Assembly: GCA_945862505.1 (NCBI GenBank)
Contig: CAMAYJ010000019.1
Location: 1-38,624, forward strand
Source: Bifidobacterium breve
GTDB taxonomy: Bacteria > Actinomycetota > Acidimicrobiia > Acidimicrobiales > Acidimicrobilacustridaceae
Direction: 5' to 3'
DNA: 38,624 bases
This document shows, one piece after another, positions 17,092-25,542 of this stretch. The notes below the pieces were generated by a model. The model was not told the DNA's origin and did not search any database. It worked only from the letters and a program-made list of their open reading frames with translations. The translations under genes and the position numbers were made by a program. Every line of letters begins with the position of its first letter. The stretch's first letter is position 1.

Positions 17092-17516
17092 GCATCAATC
17101 GTCCGCTCCCTATTGCTGATCTTGATTCTGTCGCTTGGTGGTCTGCAGTTTCGCGGCATGAATTTGTCTGCGCGCGTTGTACCGATTGCAATGTGTGGCG
17201 CTGGCCCGCCCGAGCAATTTGTGGGGCGTGCGGTTCAATGACTTGGGAATGGCAGGAACTCACTGGCAACGGAACGATAGCGAGCTGGATCGTCAACCGG
17301 CATGGGTTCGGGGGGGCATTTCCTTTGCCATCGACAGTGGTTCTGGTCCGCCTTGCAGAGCAGGATGACTTGCTTCTACCCGGCGGGTGGGCTGGTTCGG
17401 CCGATGGCGCTGGCCTCTCGGTCGGTCTCTCGGTGGTGGTCGGATTCGAAGACATCGAATCCGAAACTGGTGACTCGGACCATGCCGTGCTTTCGTGGGG
17501 TCCTCGCGATGGCTGA
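17088..17516 (+). CDS. DUF35/OB-fold zinc protein, partner of the thiolase-like protein
   Basis: A 142-residue protein starts at GTG 17088, overlapping the previous stop (GTGA). CTDC (31-34) and CGAC (45-48) form a rubredoxin-like zinc ribbon. After it comes an OB-fold typical of the DUF35 (ChsH2-C-like) family, beginning TGNGTIASWIVNRHGF. DUF35 proteins bind acyl-CoA and are obligate partners of Ltp2-type aldolases and of some thiolases and HMG-CoA synthases. Here the domain stands alone instead of being fused to a MaoC hydratase, as it is in the cholesterol system. It overlaps the next gene by 8 bases. Confidence 0.87.
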   Translation: MSINRPLPIADLDSVAWWSAVSRHEFVCARCTDCNVWRWPARAICGACGSMTWEWQELTGNGTIASWIVNRHGFGGAFPLPSTVVLVRLAEQDDLLLPGGWAGSADGAGLSVGLSVVVGFEDIESETGDSDHAVLSWGPRDG

Positions 17517-18891
17517 GAACCTTGTCCGGCCATGGGACGCGGTCGACTATCAGGATTTAATGCGCAAGTACGCGCCGGCCCCCGACTACTTCAATTCGTC
17601 CTACCTTGACTCTCCGGCTGAAATCGAGTCGGTGCAGTTGGAGCGCCTCAAAGCGAAGGTCCACCGGGCATCGAAAATCCCGTTCTTCCGCGATCGATGG
17701 GCGAAAGCAGGAGTGGGTCCTGACGATCTGCGGTCGGTCAAAGACCTGTCCAGATTCCCGACCTATACCGTCGATGACATTCGGAAGAGCATCGATGATC
17801 ACCCTCCATTCGGCGATTACCAGGGTGTAGTTCCATCAGACGCCACGCGCGAACCTATGCGTGTCTTCATGTCGGGTGGAACAACCGGCAAGTCGCGACC
17901 GACGTTCTATACGCAGTGGGATCGGGATGTCGGTGCACTCCTGACCGCGCGTGCGCTCTACATGCAGGGGATCCGGCCTGGCGACGTGGTCTTAAACTCG
18001 TGGGCCTACGGCCTCCACAATGGCGCCTTCTCGTTTGATGAGGCACTCGCTCGTTGGCTCAATTGCGTCGTGATCACAACGAGTACGGGCAATGTGACAA
18101 GCACCGAACGGCAAGTCGAGCTGGCGATCGAATACGGAGCGTCGGCCATCTGCACAACGGGTGACTACCTCCTGCGCATCGCGGAGGCAGCACGCGCTTT
18201 GGGATATGACCCGAAGGTTGACCTCAAGCTCCGGGCGCTGCCGAACATCGGTGATCCCGAGGTGCTCTCGGAAACGTTCGGAGTCGAGTATTTCAGGTCA
18301 TATGGATTCCACGAAGTCCAGTGGGTATCCGTGGAATGTCCAGCGCATGACGGCCTTCACATTTTCGAAGATGCCTACATCGTTCAGGTGGTCGATGCTG
18401 AAACCGGTGAAGAACTCCCTGACGGTGAACTGGGAGCGGTTGTCGTAACCGAGCTCTACAAAACCGGGAGTTCACAGTTTCGGTACAACATTATGGACCT
18501 CTCCTTTCTCCATCCCCGCGGACAATGTGAGTGTGGATCCTGGTTGCGACGAATGGGGCCGTTCGCAGGTCGCGGTGACAACATGGTGAAACTGAGGGGA
18601 ATAAATCTGTGGCCGGAGGGAGTCGGCGAGGTTGCATGTGCTGTGGATGGCATCGATCCGGATTATTTCGTTCGGGTCTGGCGCGATGGAAATCGAGATG
18701 AGATGGAAATCGCGGTTGTCAGTCGCAGAGATCCCGCGTTGTTCGGCTCCCAGCAGTCGGAACTCGAAGCGGTGCTCAACCATCGTTTCGGAGTGAGAAT
18801 TCACGCCAAGGTGGTTGCTCCGGGAGCTCTTGACTCAGACACTGAATTGCATACATCACCAAAATCAAAACGCTTCCGCGACGAACGATAG
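17509..18891 (+). CDS. PaaK-like acyl/aryl-CoA ligase (AMP-forming)
   Basis: This is a 460-residue adenylate-forming enzyme from ATG 17509, which overlaps the DUF35 stop by 8 bases; longer in-frame extensions would lie entirely within that gene. MSGGTTGKSR (121-130) is the P-loop, SYGFHE is the YGxTE-like motif, and GRGDNMVKLRGINLWP is the hinge region of phenylacetate-CoA ligases. The family loads CoA onto arylacetates and related acids. The RYxTGD motif appears as RYNIMDLS, with Asp kept and Thr-Gly changed. It probably activates the pathway's carboxylic acid. A second activation enzyme, the ADP-forming synthetase, is encoded downstream. Confidence 0.9.
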   Translation: MAENLVRPWDAVDYQDLMRKYAPAPDYFNSSYLDSPAEIESVQLERLKAKVHRASKIPFFRDRWAKAGVGPDDLRSVKDLSRFPTYTVDDIRKSIDDHPPFGDYQGVVPSDATREPMRVFMSGGTTGKSRPTFYTQWDRDVGALLTARALYMQGIRPGDVVLNSWAYGLHNGAFSFDEALARWLNCVVITTSTGNVTSTERQVELAIEYGASAICTTGDYLLRIAEAARALGYDPKVDLKLRALPNIGDPEVLSETFGVEYFRSYGFHEVQWVSVECPAHDGLHIFEDAYIVQVVDAETGEELPDGELGAVVVTELYKTGSSQFRYNIMDLSFLHPRGQCECGSWLRRMGPFAGRGDNMVKLRGINLWPEGVGEVACAVDGIDPDYFVRVWRDGNRDEMEIAVVSRRDPALFGSQQSELEAVLNHRFGVRIHAKVVAPGALDSDTELHTSPKSKRFRDER

Positions 18892-18903
18892 GAGGAACTG
18901 CAA

Positions 18904-19464
18904 ATGACCGAACAGCGTCCGATCGGCAAGGTGTACAACATCGCGCCTCAACCACACGATGAATCGAACACGCAGTGGATCGATGCAGGAGTGGTACGCA
19001 TCGGTGTCGAGTACCGGGATGTATCCCCGGAGGATCTTGAGGCGCTCTATTCGCGCGATGCGGCGGAGCTTGCCGAATTGCGCGAGAAGTCTCCGGTGGG
19101 TGGATTCTCCGATGAAGGAGTGTCACTGCACATTGCAGGAACTGTTGATGGGCACGAATATCTTCGGTTCGATGTCTTCGATGGCGAACCGCACTATCAC
19201 TACGTTCATAAGGTCGTACCCGGCGGAGAAGTGACGAATCAGGTGATTGACTTCGACGCTGCGGCGGAAGGCGACATGCTTGAGTGGGCCTTGGCACGAA
19301 TTGCGACCCGGCTCCCCCAGATGTTGACGGCCGCTGGTGGCGCGGAACTGGCTGGCATGATCAATCAACCTGAATTAAGCGCAGCTCTTGATCAAGTGGC
19401 GCGATTAGCAACGGCCGCCCAGTCCGCTTATCGGGCAGGACGGGATGGAGAGGGTTGTCGATGA
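18904..19464 (+). CDS. Uncharacterised protein with PHYHYVH motif
   Basis: AGGAGG upstream of ATG 18904 makes the start secure (186 residues). I do not recognise the family with certainty. The middle, GVSLHIAG...YLRFDVFDGEPHYHYVH, is predicted beta-rich and ends in H97-Y-H99-Y-V-H102, which could bind a metal or just mark a conserved turn. Residues 120-180 look helical (EWALARIATRLPQML; alanine-rich end). There is no signal peptide or membrane segment. Its place between the CoA ligase and TetR in a coupled operon suggests a pathway accessory, small enzyme or ligand-binding protein. Its stop overlaps the TetR start by 4 bases. Confidence 0.75.
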   Translation: MTEQRPIGKVYNIAPQPHDESNTQWIDAGVVRIGVEYRDVSPEDLEALYSRDAAELAELREKSPVGGFSDEGVSLHIAGTVDGHEYLRFDVFDGEPHYHYVHKVVPGGEVTNQVIDFDAAAEGDMLEWALARIATRLPQMLTAAGGAELAGMINQPELSAALDQVARLATAAQSAYRAGRDGEGCR

Positions 19465-20108
19465 CTGCTACCACAACCGAAATTGGCAAGACCACTCGAA
19501 TTCGTTTGATGCAGGTTGCTGAAAAACTCTTCGCGGAGCGCGGTATCGATGGAGTATCAATTCGCGATATCACCAATGAAGCCGATGTAAGTTCCGCTTC
19601 AATTCACTATCACTTTGGCTCAAAGGCGGAACTTGTTGCAGCGATCCTTGACTGGAGAGCTGCGGAAGTCGGAGCCAGACGGGCAACATGGCTTGACCAA
19701 ATCGAGAGCAATCTGGACGCTTCTTTGCGCCAGGTTCTCGAGGCGTTTGTCATTCCGACTGCGGAGATGGCTGCCGATATAGAAGGAGGTGGGCAGTTCC
19801 ACATTGGCTTCTTGGCGGCGGTGTTAGCGAACCCTGCGCACATGCCTTTGATGATCGCCGCATTTGAGCCGTATACCCACCGATTTGAGATCGCGTTAGC
19901 TCGGGTCACTCCACACCTCGATCCAAATGTGCGGGAGTTGCGACTCGCGCTAGCAAAAGACATGGTCAATCGTGTGATCGGCCAACCTGATGGGCCAGTT
20001 CACGCATGGTTAGAGATTCGGGCTCCTGGTGCAGACGATGAATTACCGGAAAGACTCATTGATTTTTTGACTGGAGCGTTTTCCGCTCCATCGGACAATA
20101 AGTCATGA
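19461..20108 (+). CDS. TetR-family transcriptional regulator 2 (embedded in operon)
   Basis: This 215-residue regulator starts at ATG 19461 (GAGAGGG upstream), overlapping the previous stop. The helix-turn-helix lies at about 33-52 (SIRDITNEADVSSASIHYHF), followed by GSKAELV. The C-terminal domain is helical and ligand-binding in type. It overlaps the next gene by ATGA. Being translated from the middle of the operon fits autoregulation: the operon's own intermediate would release it from the palindrome at 11270-11281. The regulator-site match is inference. Confidence 0.91.
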   Translation: MTATTTEIGKTTRIRLMQVAEKLFAERGIDGVSIRDITNEADVSSASIHYHFGSKAELVAAILDWRAAEVGARRATWLDQIESNLDASLRQVLEAFVIPTAEMAADIEGGGQFHIGFLAAVLANPAHMPLMIAAFEPYTHRFEIALARVTPHLDPNVRELRLALAKDMVNRVIGQPDGPVHAWLEIRAPGADDELPERLIDFLTGAFSAPSDNKS

Positions 20109-20962
20109 CTCTCATTATCGATTATTTATGTAATGGGTTCTCGCCGTCTGCTTCTGAAGCATGGCAACGATCGATCGAAGCCCAAGGTCTCTCTCTCAAG
20201 ATTCGTCAAAATCCCGATGACGGTTTTTGTGATCCGTCAACTCTCGTTGAGCGAATGGACGCACTAGGAATCTCTGCATTGCAGATTGTTATGAGCGATG
20301 AACAGCATCACCATGGCGCGTTCAACTTTTCCGATGTCACTGCCCGATATGACGAGGTTTCCGATCTCGTGCGCTCGTACCCAAGCCGGTTCTATGGGCT
20401 TTGGTGTTTTGACGCAAACGGCGGAATCGCAGGCGTTGAACGGGCTCGGGAAGTTCTCCGTAACGACTGGGTGGTTGGTTTGTATAACCATGTCCACTCT
20501 TGGGATCGGCCATTTGATCATGCCGACTTCTATCCCTATTACATGCTTGCATCGGAACTTGATGTTCCCGTCGTGATGCAAGCGGGAACGTCAGGAGGGC
20601 TCGTCCCAAGCGAATGCGGTCATCCCATCGGGATTGATCGCCCAGCTATTTATTTCCCGACAGTGCGCTTCGTGCTCTCCCATACGGGTTGGCCATGGGT
20701 TGATGAGGCAATTGCGATGGCTCTGAAATTTCCAAATGTATTTCTCGGAACGGCGGCCTATCCGGCTCGACACTGGTCTTCGTCGCTAGTGGAATTTCTG
20801 CGCGGACCGGGACGTACGAAAACGCTTTTTGGAACAAATTTTCCCACAGTTGGCCACCGCAACGCTTTGGAGCAGGTGTCTGAGCTCGATCTAACAGATC
20901 AGACGCGTGAGGATTATCTGGGCGGTACCGCTCGCAGAGTGTTCTCCCGGTTGCCATGTTGA
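20105..20962 (+). CDS. Amidohydrolase-2-like protein C with degenerate metal site
   Basis: A 285-residue protein starts at ATG 20105, overlapping the TetR stop. The barrel resembles amidohydrolase-2: VLSHTGWPW (His193) and LFGTNFP. But the first-strand DxHxH reads DYLCN (Leu8 and Asn10 instead of His), the second-site His is Gln159 (VMQAGTSGG), and the catalytic Asp is Asn245. With three of the four ligand groups lost it is unlikely to hold a catalytic metal. It may be a regulatory or partner subunit of the other amidohydrolases in the operon, a metal-free enzyme, or a binding protein. It overlaps the next gene by 7 bases, so it is probably expressed. Confidence 0.8.
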   Translation: MTLIIDYLCNGFSPSASEAWQRSIEAQGLSLKIRQNPDDGFCDPSTLVERMDALGISALQIVMSDEQHHHGAFNFSDVTARYDEVSDLVRSYPSRFYGLWCFDANGGIAGVERAREVLRNDWVVGLYNHVHSWDRPFDHADFYPYYMLASELDVPVVMQAGTSGGLVPSECGHPIGIDRPAIYFPTVRFVLSHTGWPWVDEAIAMALKFPNVFLGTAAYPARHWSSSLVEFLRGPGRTKTLFGTNFPTVGHRNALEQVSELDLTDQTREDYLGGTARRVFSRLPC

Positions 20963-23121
20963 GAGCAAATGAGCTACTTGCGCAGGGGTTTCGTTTGGCG
21001 GAGACACCAGACCGATCTTTGGTGCCTGAACCATTGGTGAAACAAGAACTTTCGATCCTTGGAGTCTCTGTCCCACGGAGCGTTGCCATCGAATCAGACT
21101 GCACCGATCCTCAGTTGCGAGTGTCACATTTGTCTTCCCCGCTCGTTGTAAAAGCTTTCGGCCCGGGGATCGTCCATAAATCTGAACTTGGAGCAGTTGT
21201 TTTAGGGGTTACCCACGAAGAGGTTGCCGCAACTGTTCGAGTAATGGCGGGCAACTTATCCAGTCTCGGTCTATCCCCAACAGGTTTTCTAATCGAAGAA
21301 ACGGTGCCGCCTGGAATTGAATTAGTGATTGGGGCAACACGGACACCCTTTGGAATCACAATCGCTTTTGGCCTTGGTGGTGTTATGGCCGAGATCCATG
21401 ATGACGTATCGGTGCAACTTGCTCCGCTAACCGTTGAGAGTGTGGAGACGCTCTTAGACGGGTTTCGCTCGTCAGCGCTTTTACGCGGAGCGCGGAATTC
21501 ACCTCCGGTGGACCGAAATGCACTTGTCGAATTGCTTTTAGCAATTGCTGGTACAGATGGATTCATCATGAGTCTGGGCGAACAATTCACAGATCTTGAT
21601 TGCAATCCAGTAATCGCGCGCCCTGATGGGGCGACGGTCGCTGACGCCCGGCTCATTTTGAAAGACCCTGATCCAATCGTCGACGACCGCGCACTGCCGG
21701 TTGATTTCGAAGCGCTCTTTTCACCGGCGTCCATAGCGGTCGCTGGGGTATCAACCAAGGGGACAGGGTTCGGGAATCGCGCAATCGCCGCCTATCGGGC
21801 CTTCGGCTGGACCGAGGGTCTTTCTGTTATTCATCCTTCCGCAGCGAGCGTTGACGACACTCCGGCTTACTCGTCTGTAAAGGAGATCCCCGGAGGAGTG
21901 GATTACCTCCTAGCTGCGGTTCCTGCTGCGGCGTGCGCCGATCTCATTCGATCAGCGGCTGGGTTTGCCCGTGTGGTTCATGTCGTAAGCGGTGGTTTCA
22001 GTGAAGCAGGGCCTCAAGGAACTTCTTACGAATCTGACCTTCTGAAGGCGGCTAGAGATTCGGGAGTCCGCGTTATTGGCCCCAATTGTATTGGCGTTTA
22101 TGCGGCTGCTGGTCGGCAGACATTTTTGTTAGGTGCTCCATCACAAAGCGGAGGTGTGAGTGTTGTCAGCCAGAGCGGAGGTCTTGCTGGTGACATCTTA
22201 AAGATTGGAGCGGCCCGAGGGCTGCGCTTTGCAAAAGTTATTTCAGTTGGTAATGGAGTTGACGTTGCTCCAGCAGAATTTGTCGAGCACTTTCTTAACG
22301 ATGGCGAGACACAGGTGATTGGTTGCTATCTCGAAGGTTGTTCAGGCGGTGAACGGTTGGTGGCTGCATTTCGCGAGGCGCAAGGACGCGTGCCTGTAGT
22401 CGTTATGACCGGTGGGTTGAGCGACCAAGGATCCCGCGCTGCTGCCTCACACACGGGTGCGCTCACAGGAGATCGACGCATCTGGAGTGCGATTCGCAGT
22501 GCAACGAATGTGGCTGTTGTTGAACGGCTTGAAGACTTCATTGGGGCGCTGGTTTACATACAACGATATTCAGGGTCTGTGATTGAAGGTGGCTCTGAAG
22601 TTCTGGTGGTGGGCGTCGGTGGTGGAGCCTCAGTACTTGCTGCAGATGCGTGTGATCGCGCCGGATTAAATCTTGAACCAGTCCAACCCGAAATCGTTGA
22701 GTCATTACGGGTGCTTGGTTACGGTGCCGGAACCAGTGTTTCAAACCCCATTGAGATTGGGGTGGGTCCGGCGGCACCACCAAATGTCTTTGATGAGGTT
22801 CTTGAGAATGTTCTGTCAACCCAAAAATTCTCTGATGTTCTGTTGCATGTGAATGTGCAGTCGTATTACGGGTTCGGTACAGCAGGTGTTGCGCCGCTTT
22901 GTGAATTGATCAGATCGGTAGCTTCGTCCTGGAGTGCACCGCGCTACGAGAAATCTCGATTCGCACTTGTTCTGCGGAACTTGAATGCGGCACCCGGGGT
23001 TGAGCGAGACAACGTTCTACAGACTGCAGCTGCAGTTGGTCTTCCAGTTTTTGAAAATTTTGATGAGGCTGCCGCAGCAATAGCGGCCACAAAAGAAGTT
23101 GCGCACGGAGAAAACCGATAG
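20956..23121 (+). CDS. ADP-forming acyl-CoA synthetase, beta-alpha domain order
   Basis: This 721-residue protein starts at ATG 20956 inside the end of the preceding gene. Residues ~22-235 form the ATP-grasp (beta) domain (VVKAFGPGIVHKSELGAV, IAFGLGGVMAE). About 252-375 is the CoA-binding Rossmann domain (FSPASIAVAGVS, VIGPNCIG). About 398-560 is the succinyl-CoA-ligase-like domain with the phospho-histidine in AAASHTGALTG (His499). The enzyme should interconvert acyl-CoA + ADP + Pi with acid + CoA + ATP, so it could activate the substrate or recover ATP from an acyl-CoA product. The more common single-chain order is alpha then beta; here beta comes first. G+C is lower than in the first half of the operon. 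Confidence 0.9.
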   Translation: MLRANELLAQGFRLAETPDRSLVPEPLVKQELSILGVSVPRSVAIESDCTDPQLRVSHLSSPLVVKAFGPGIVHKSELGAVVLGVTHEEVAATVRVMAGNLSSLGLSPTGFLIEETVPPGIELVIGATRTPFGITIAFGLGGVMAEIHDDVSVQLAPLTVESVETLLDGFRSSALLRGARNSPPVDRNALVELLLAIAGTDGFIMSLGEQFTDLDCNPVIARPDGATVADARLILKDPDPIVDDRALPVDFEALFSPASIAVAGVSTKGTGFGNRAIAAYRAFGWTEGLSVIHPSAASVDDTPAYSSVKEIPGGVDYLLAAVPAAACADLIRSAAGFARVVHVVSGGFSEAGPQGTSYESDLLKAARDSGVRVIGPNCIGVYAAAGRQTFLLGAPSQSGGVSVVSQSGGLAGDILKIGAARGLRFAKVISVGNGVDVAPAEFVEHFLNDGETQVIGCYLEGCSGGERLVAAFREAQGRVPVVVMTGGLSDQGSRAAASHTGALTGDRRIWSAIRSATNVAVVERLEDFIGALVYIQRYSGSVIEGGSEVLVVGVGGGASVLAADACDRAGLNLEPVQPEIVESLRVLGYGAGTSVSNPIEIGVGPAAPPNVFDEVLENVLSTQKFSDVLLHVNVQSYYGFGTAGVAPLCELIRSVASSWSAPRYEKSRFALVLRNLNAAPGVERDNVLQTAAAVGLPVFENFDEAAAAIAATKEVAHGENR

Positions 23122-23181
23122 TGGGGACAGGCAGTTCATCAAAGTCATTTCGAATCAAAATACTCAAAAAAGCGAGGGAAA

Positions 23182-24462
23182 ATGGAAAAGAAAATGAAGT
23201 CACCAGGTGTCGCAGCAAGTTTTGAGGCGGTGAATTGGAATCCATCGGGTCTGCCGGATGATCCTGATGAGATTTTGGACTGGCTCATTGATGGTGAAAA
23301 ACGGGGCGAGTACTACCCGCTTCTGCGCAAGTTGCGCGAAGTTGCACCCGTCTACAAGAACCGTCCGGAGTTTTTCCATGGGGCATGGATGTTTACTCGG
23401 TTTCAGGAAACTGATGAGATATTCCGTGATCAGCGGGTCGTGAATAATCCACAGGTGATTGATGAGGCTTTCAATCATGGAGATGGCTCATTCACGGGGG
23501 TTATGCGTGATGTCATGTTGTGGCAAGAGCCGGAGCCCCATCAACGGGTACGCAATCTTGTGAAATCCGCGTTCACTCCAAGAGCGATAGCTCGGTGGCA
23601 GCCGATTGCGGAGCGGGTTGCAAATGATCTCATCGACAGATTTGAGGGCGATGATCAGGCAGACCTTGTGAAGCAGTACAACTATGAAATCCCGTTCAAC
23701 GTCATCGCCCACATTCTTGGTATTCCTGAAGAGGACTTCCCGAAGATTAGGGAGTTCGCATGGGACTTTGCGCGTGCTGGCGAAAAACTGGTAACTCCGG
23801 AAGTCTCCAAGCGCGGTGATGAAGCGGCTCGCGGCTTGGTCGCATATTTCGAGAATCTTGCGGAAGTCCGATCGGGAAATCCTGGTGATGACTTGATGTC
23901 GTCGTTGCTCGCAGCAGAGACAGATGGTGCGCGGTTGTCGCGGCGAGAACTCGTTGCGAACTGCATTCTTTTACTCCAAGCGGGTCACGAAACCACTCAG
24001 GACCTATTAGGCAATGCTCAGGTAGCTCTTTTCCGTAACCCTGATCAATTGTCAATGCTTCGCGATAATCAAGAGCTCATGAAGAATGCAGTCGAAGAGT
24101 TTCTTCGGTACGACGCTTCGGTGCAGATCAATCATCGGGTTGTGCTAGATGGAATGACTATCGGCGATATTGAGATCCCAGTCGGCGGGATGATTTATAT
24201 ATTTCTTGGAGCAATTAACCGCGATCCAACTCGCTATCCGGATCCTGATCGACTTGAGATCACCCGTGATGTCACAAGTCATCTAGCATTCTCGTTTGGT
24301 GCGTACTACTGCATCGGGGCTTCACTCGCCCGTATCGAAACTGCGGTTGGCATCAGGACTTTGCTTGATCGGCTGCCGGAACTACGACCTGCCACAGGTG
24401 AGTTTCGATGGCGCGACACGCTTCAACTACGTGGACCGCAGGAACTCTCAGTGGCTTGGTGA
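23182..24462 (+). CDS. Cytochrome P450
   Basis: This 426-residue soluble bacterial P450 begins at ATG 23182, with GCGAGGG just upstream. The I-helix AGHETT (267-272), ExxR (E306-R309) and heme loop FSFGAYYCIG with Cys377 are all present. At two residues before the cysteine most bacterial P450s have His or Arg contacting a heme propionate; here it is Tyr375. Electron-transfer partners (ferredoxin, reductase) are not in the window. It probably hydroxylates the pathway substrate or an intermediate. The 60-base gap before it is the widest in the operon and may hold an internal promoter, but I see no clear boxes. Local G+C is low (26 of 60 in 23401-23460). Confidence 0.95.
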   Translation: MEKKMKSPGVAASFEAVNWNPSGLPDDPDEILDWLIDGEKRGEYYPLLRKLREVAPVYKNRPEFFHGAWMFTRFQETDEIFRDQRVVNNPQVIDEAFNHGDGSFTGVMRDVMLWQEPEPHQRVRNLVKSAFTPRAIARWQPIAERVANDLIDRFEGDDQADLVKQYNYEIPFNVIAHILGIPEEDFPKIREFAWDFARAGEKLVTPEVSKRGDEAARGLVAYFENLAEVRSGNPGDDLMSSLLAAETDGARLSRRELVANCILLLQAGHETTQDLLGNAQVALFRNPDQLSMLRDNQELMKNAVEEFLRYDASVQINHRVVLDGMTIGDIEIPVGGMIYIFLGAINRDPTRYPDPDRLEITRDVTSHLAFSFGAYYCIGASLARIETAVGIRTLLDRLPELRPATGEFRWRDTLQLRGPQELSVAW

Positions 24463-24505
24463 CCAATGCCAATGGCTAAATCGATTTGGGGAGACAGGAG
24501 GGGCA

Positions 24506-25531
24506 GTGGCGGCCAAAGTTCAATTCGGGACCGGTACAACTGCTCGTGACTTTGGCGAGTATCGGCGATGGTTGGAAGCAGCCGAGTTTGCTGGATTTGA
24601 TTTGCTCACTGCGGGCGACTCGCAAACATTGTGGGCAGATTGCTTTTCGATGCTCACAGTTGCCGCCACCGTCACCAGCCGTCCTCGGCTCGCGCTAACT
24701 GTCACTAATCCGCAAACACGCCACCCTTCTGTTTCCGCGGCGGCGGCAGCGTCAGTCCAACAAATCTCGGGCGGTCGATTCTCCTACGGCATATCTTCGG
24801 GTGACTCCGCGCTCCGAAACATTGGGGTTAACCCCAGTACTGTCAAGGAACTGGGGGAGTACGTGACGGCCATGAAAGGTCTCACGGCAGGTGAAACTGT
24901 CACTTGGGAGGGGAACGATCTTTCGCTTCGGTGGCTGACTGATCCGGTTCGGGTGCCGGTGTGGATCGCCGCAGAGGGACCCAAAACCCAACGACTTGCT
25001 GGCCAGATTGCCGATGGAGTCATTCTTTCGAATTCTTTAACTTCTGAGCGGCTTTCACTAGCAAAAGCCAATATTGCTGCGGGCGCAATCGAAGTTGGTC
25101 GAGATCCCGAGTCCATAGAGATTTGGCACATGTGCAATCTGATTTTCGCTCCAACGGAAGAAGCTGGAATTGATTCGATCCGCTCAGTTCTGGCAGGAAC
25201 AGCGAATCATGTCTTTCGTTTCACTTTGAAAGGGAAAGGGTTACCTGAACATCTTGAGGGCCCGATGGCAGCGATGATGGGTGACTACCAGTCTCGTTTC
25301 CATGCGCATCCTGGATTGGCGAACCCGAATGAAAAACTTGTGGATCAATATGGGCTTCGTGACTACCTCGCCCCACTGGGCACGATTGCGGGCCCGCCGG
25401 AGCACTGTGTTGAAAGAATTCAGGAAGTGGCAAAGATTGGAGCGACGAACTTGATCGTGAGTCAATTTGTGGCTGACCAGTTCACGTGGATGGAAACTTT
25501 TGCTCGTGAGATTGCGCCCAACTTCAGATAA
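24506..25531 (+). CDS. Luciferase-like F420/flavin-dependent oxidoreductase
   Basis: AGGAGGGG at 24497-24504 directly precedes GTG 24506, the preferred start (341 residues). Any longer frame from 24296 would overlap the P450 gene and is spurious. TVTNPQTRHPS, ISGGRFSYGISSGDSAL and PVWIAAEGPKTQRLAGQIADGVI are typical of the luciferase-like family close to F420-dependent methylene-H4MPT-reductase-like proteins of actinobacteria. Cofactor F420 is likely but not proven; an FMN monooxygenase is the alternative. It probably reduces, dehydrogenates or oxygenates a pathway intermediate. It is 43 bases after the P450 gene and 11 bases before the next start. Confidence 0.9.
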   Translation: MAAKVQFGTGTTARDFGEYRRWLEAAEFAGFDLLTAGDSQTLWADCFSMLTVAATVTSRPRLALTVTNPQTRHPSVSAAAAASVQQISGGRFSYGISSGDSALRNIGVNPSTVKELGEYVTAMKGLTAGETVTWEGNDLSLRWLTDPVRVPVWIAAEGPKTQRLAGQIADGVILSNSLTSERLSLAKANIAAGAIEVGRDPESIEIWHMCNLIFAPTEEAGIDSIRSVLAGTANHVFRFTLKGKGLPEHLEGPMAAMMGDYQSRFHAHPGLANPNEKLVDQYGLRDYLAPLGTIAGPPEHCVERIQEVAKIGATNLIVSQFVADQFTWMETFAREIAPNFR

Positions 25532-25542
25532 AGGAGGCGGCA

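Noticed and set aside
24296-24505. N-terminal extension of the luciferase-like protein
   Set aside because: It lies inside the P450 gene in another frame; AGGAGGGG directly before GTG 24506 fixes the real start.
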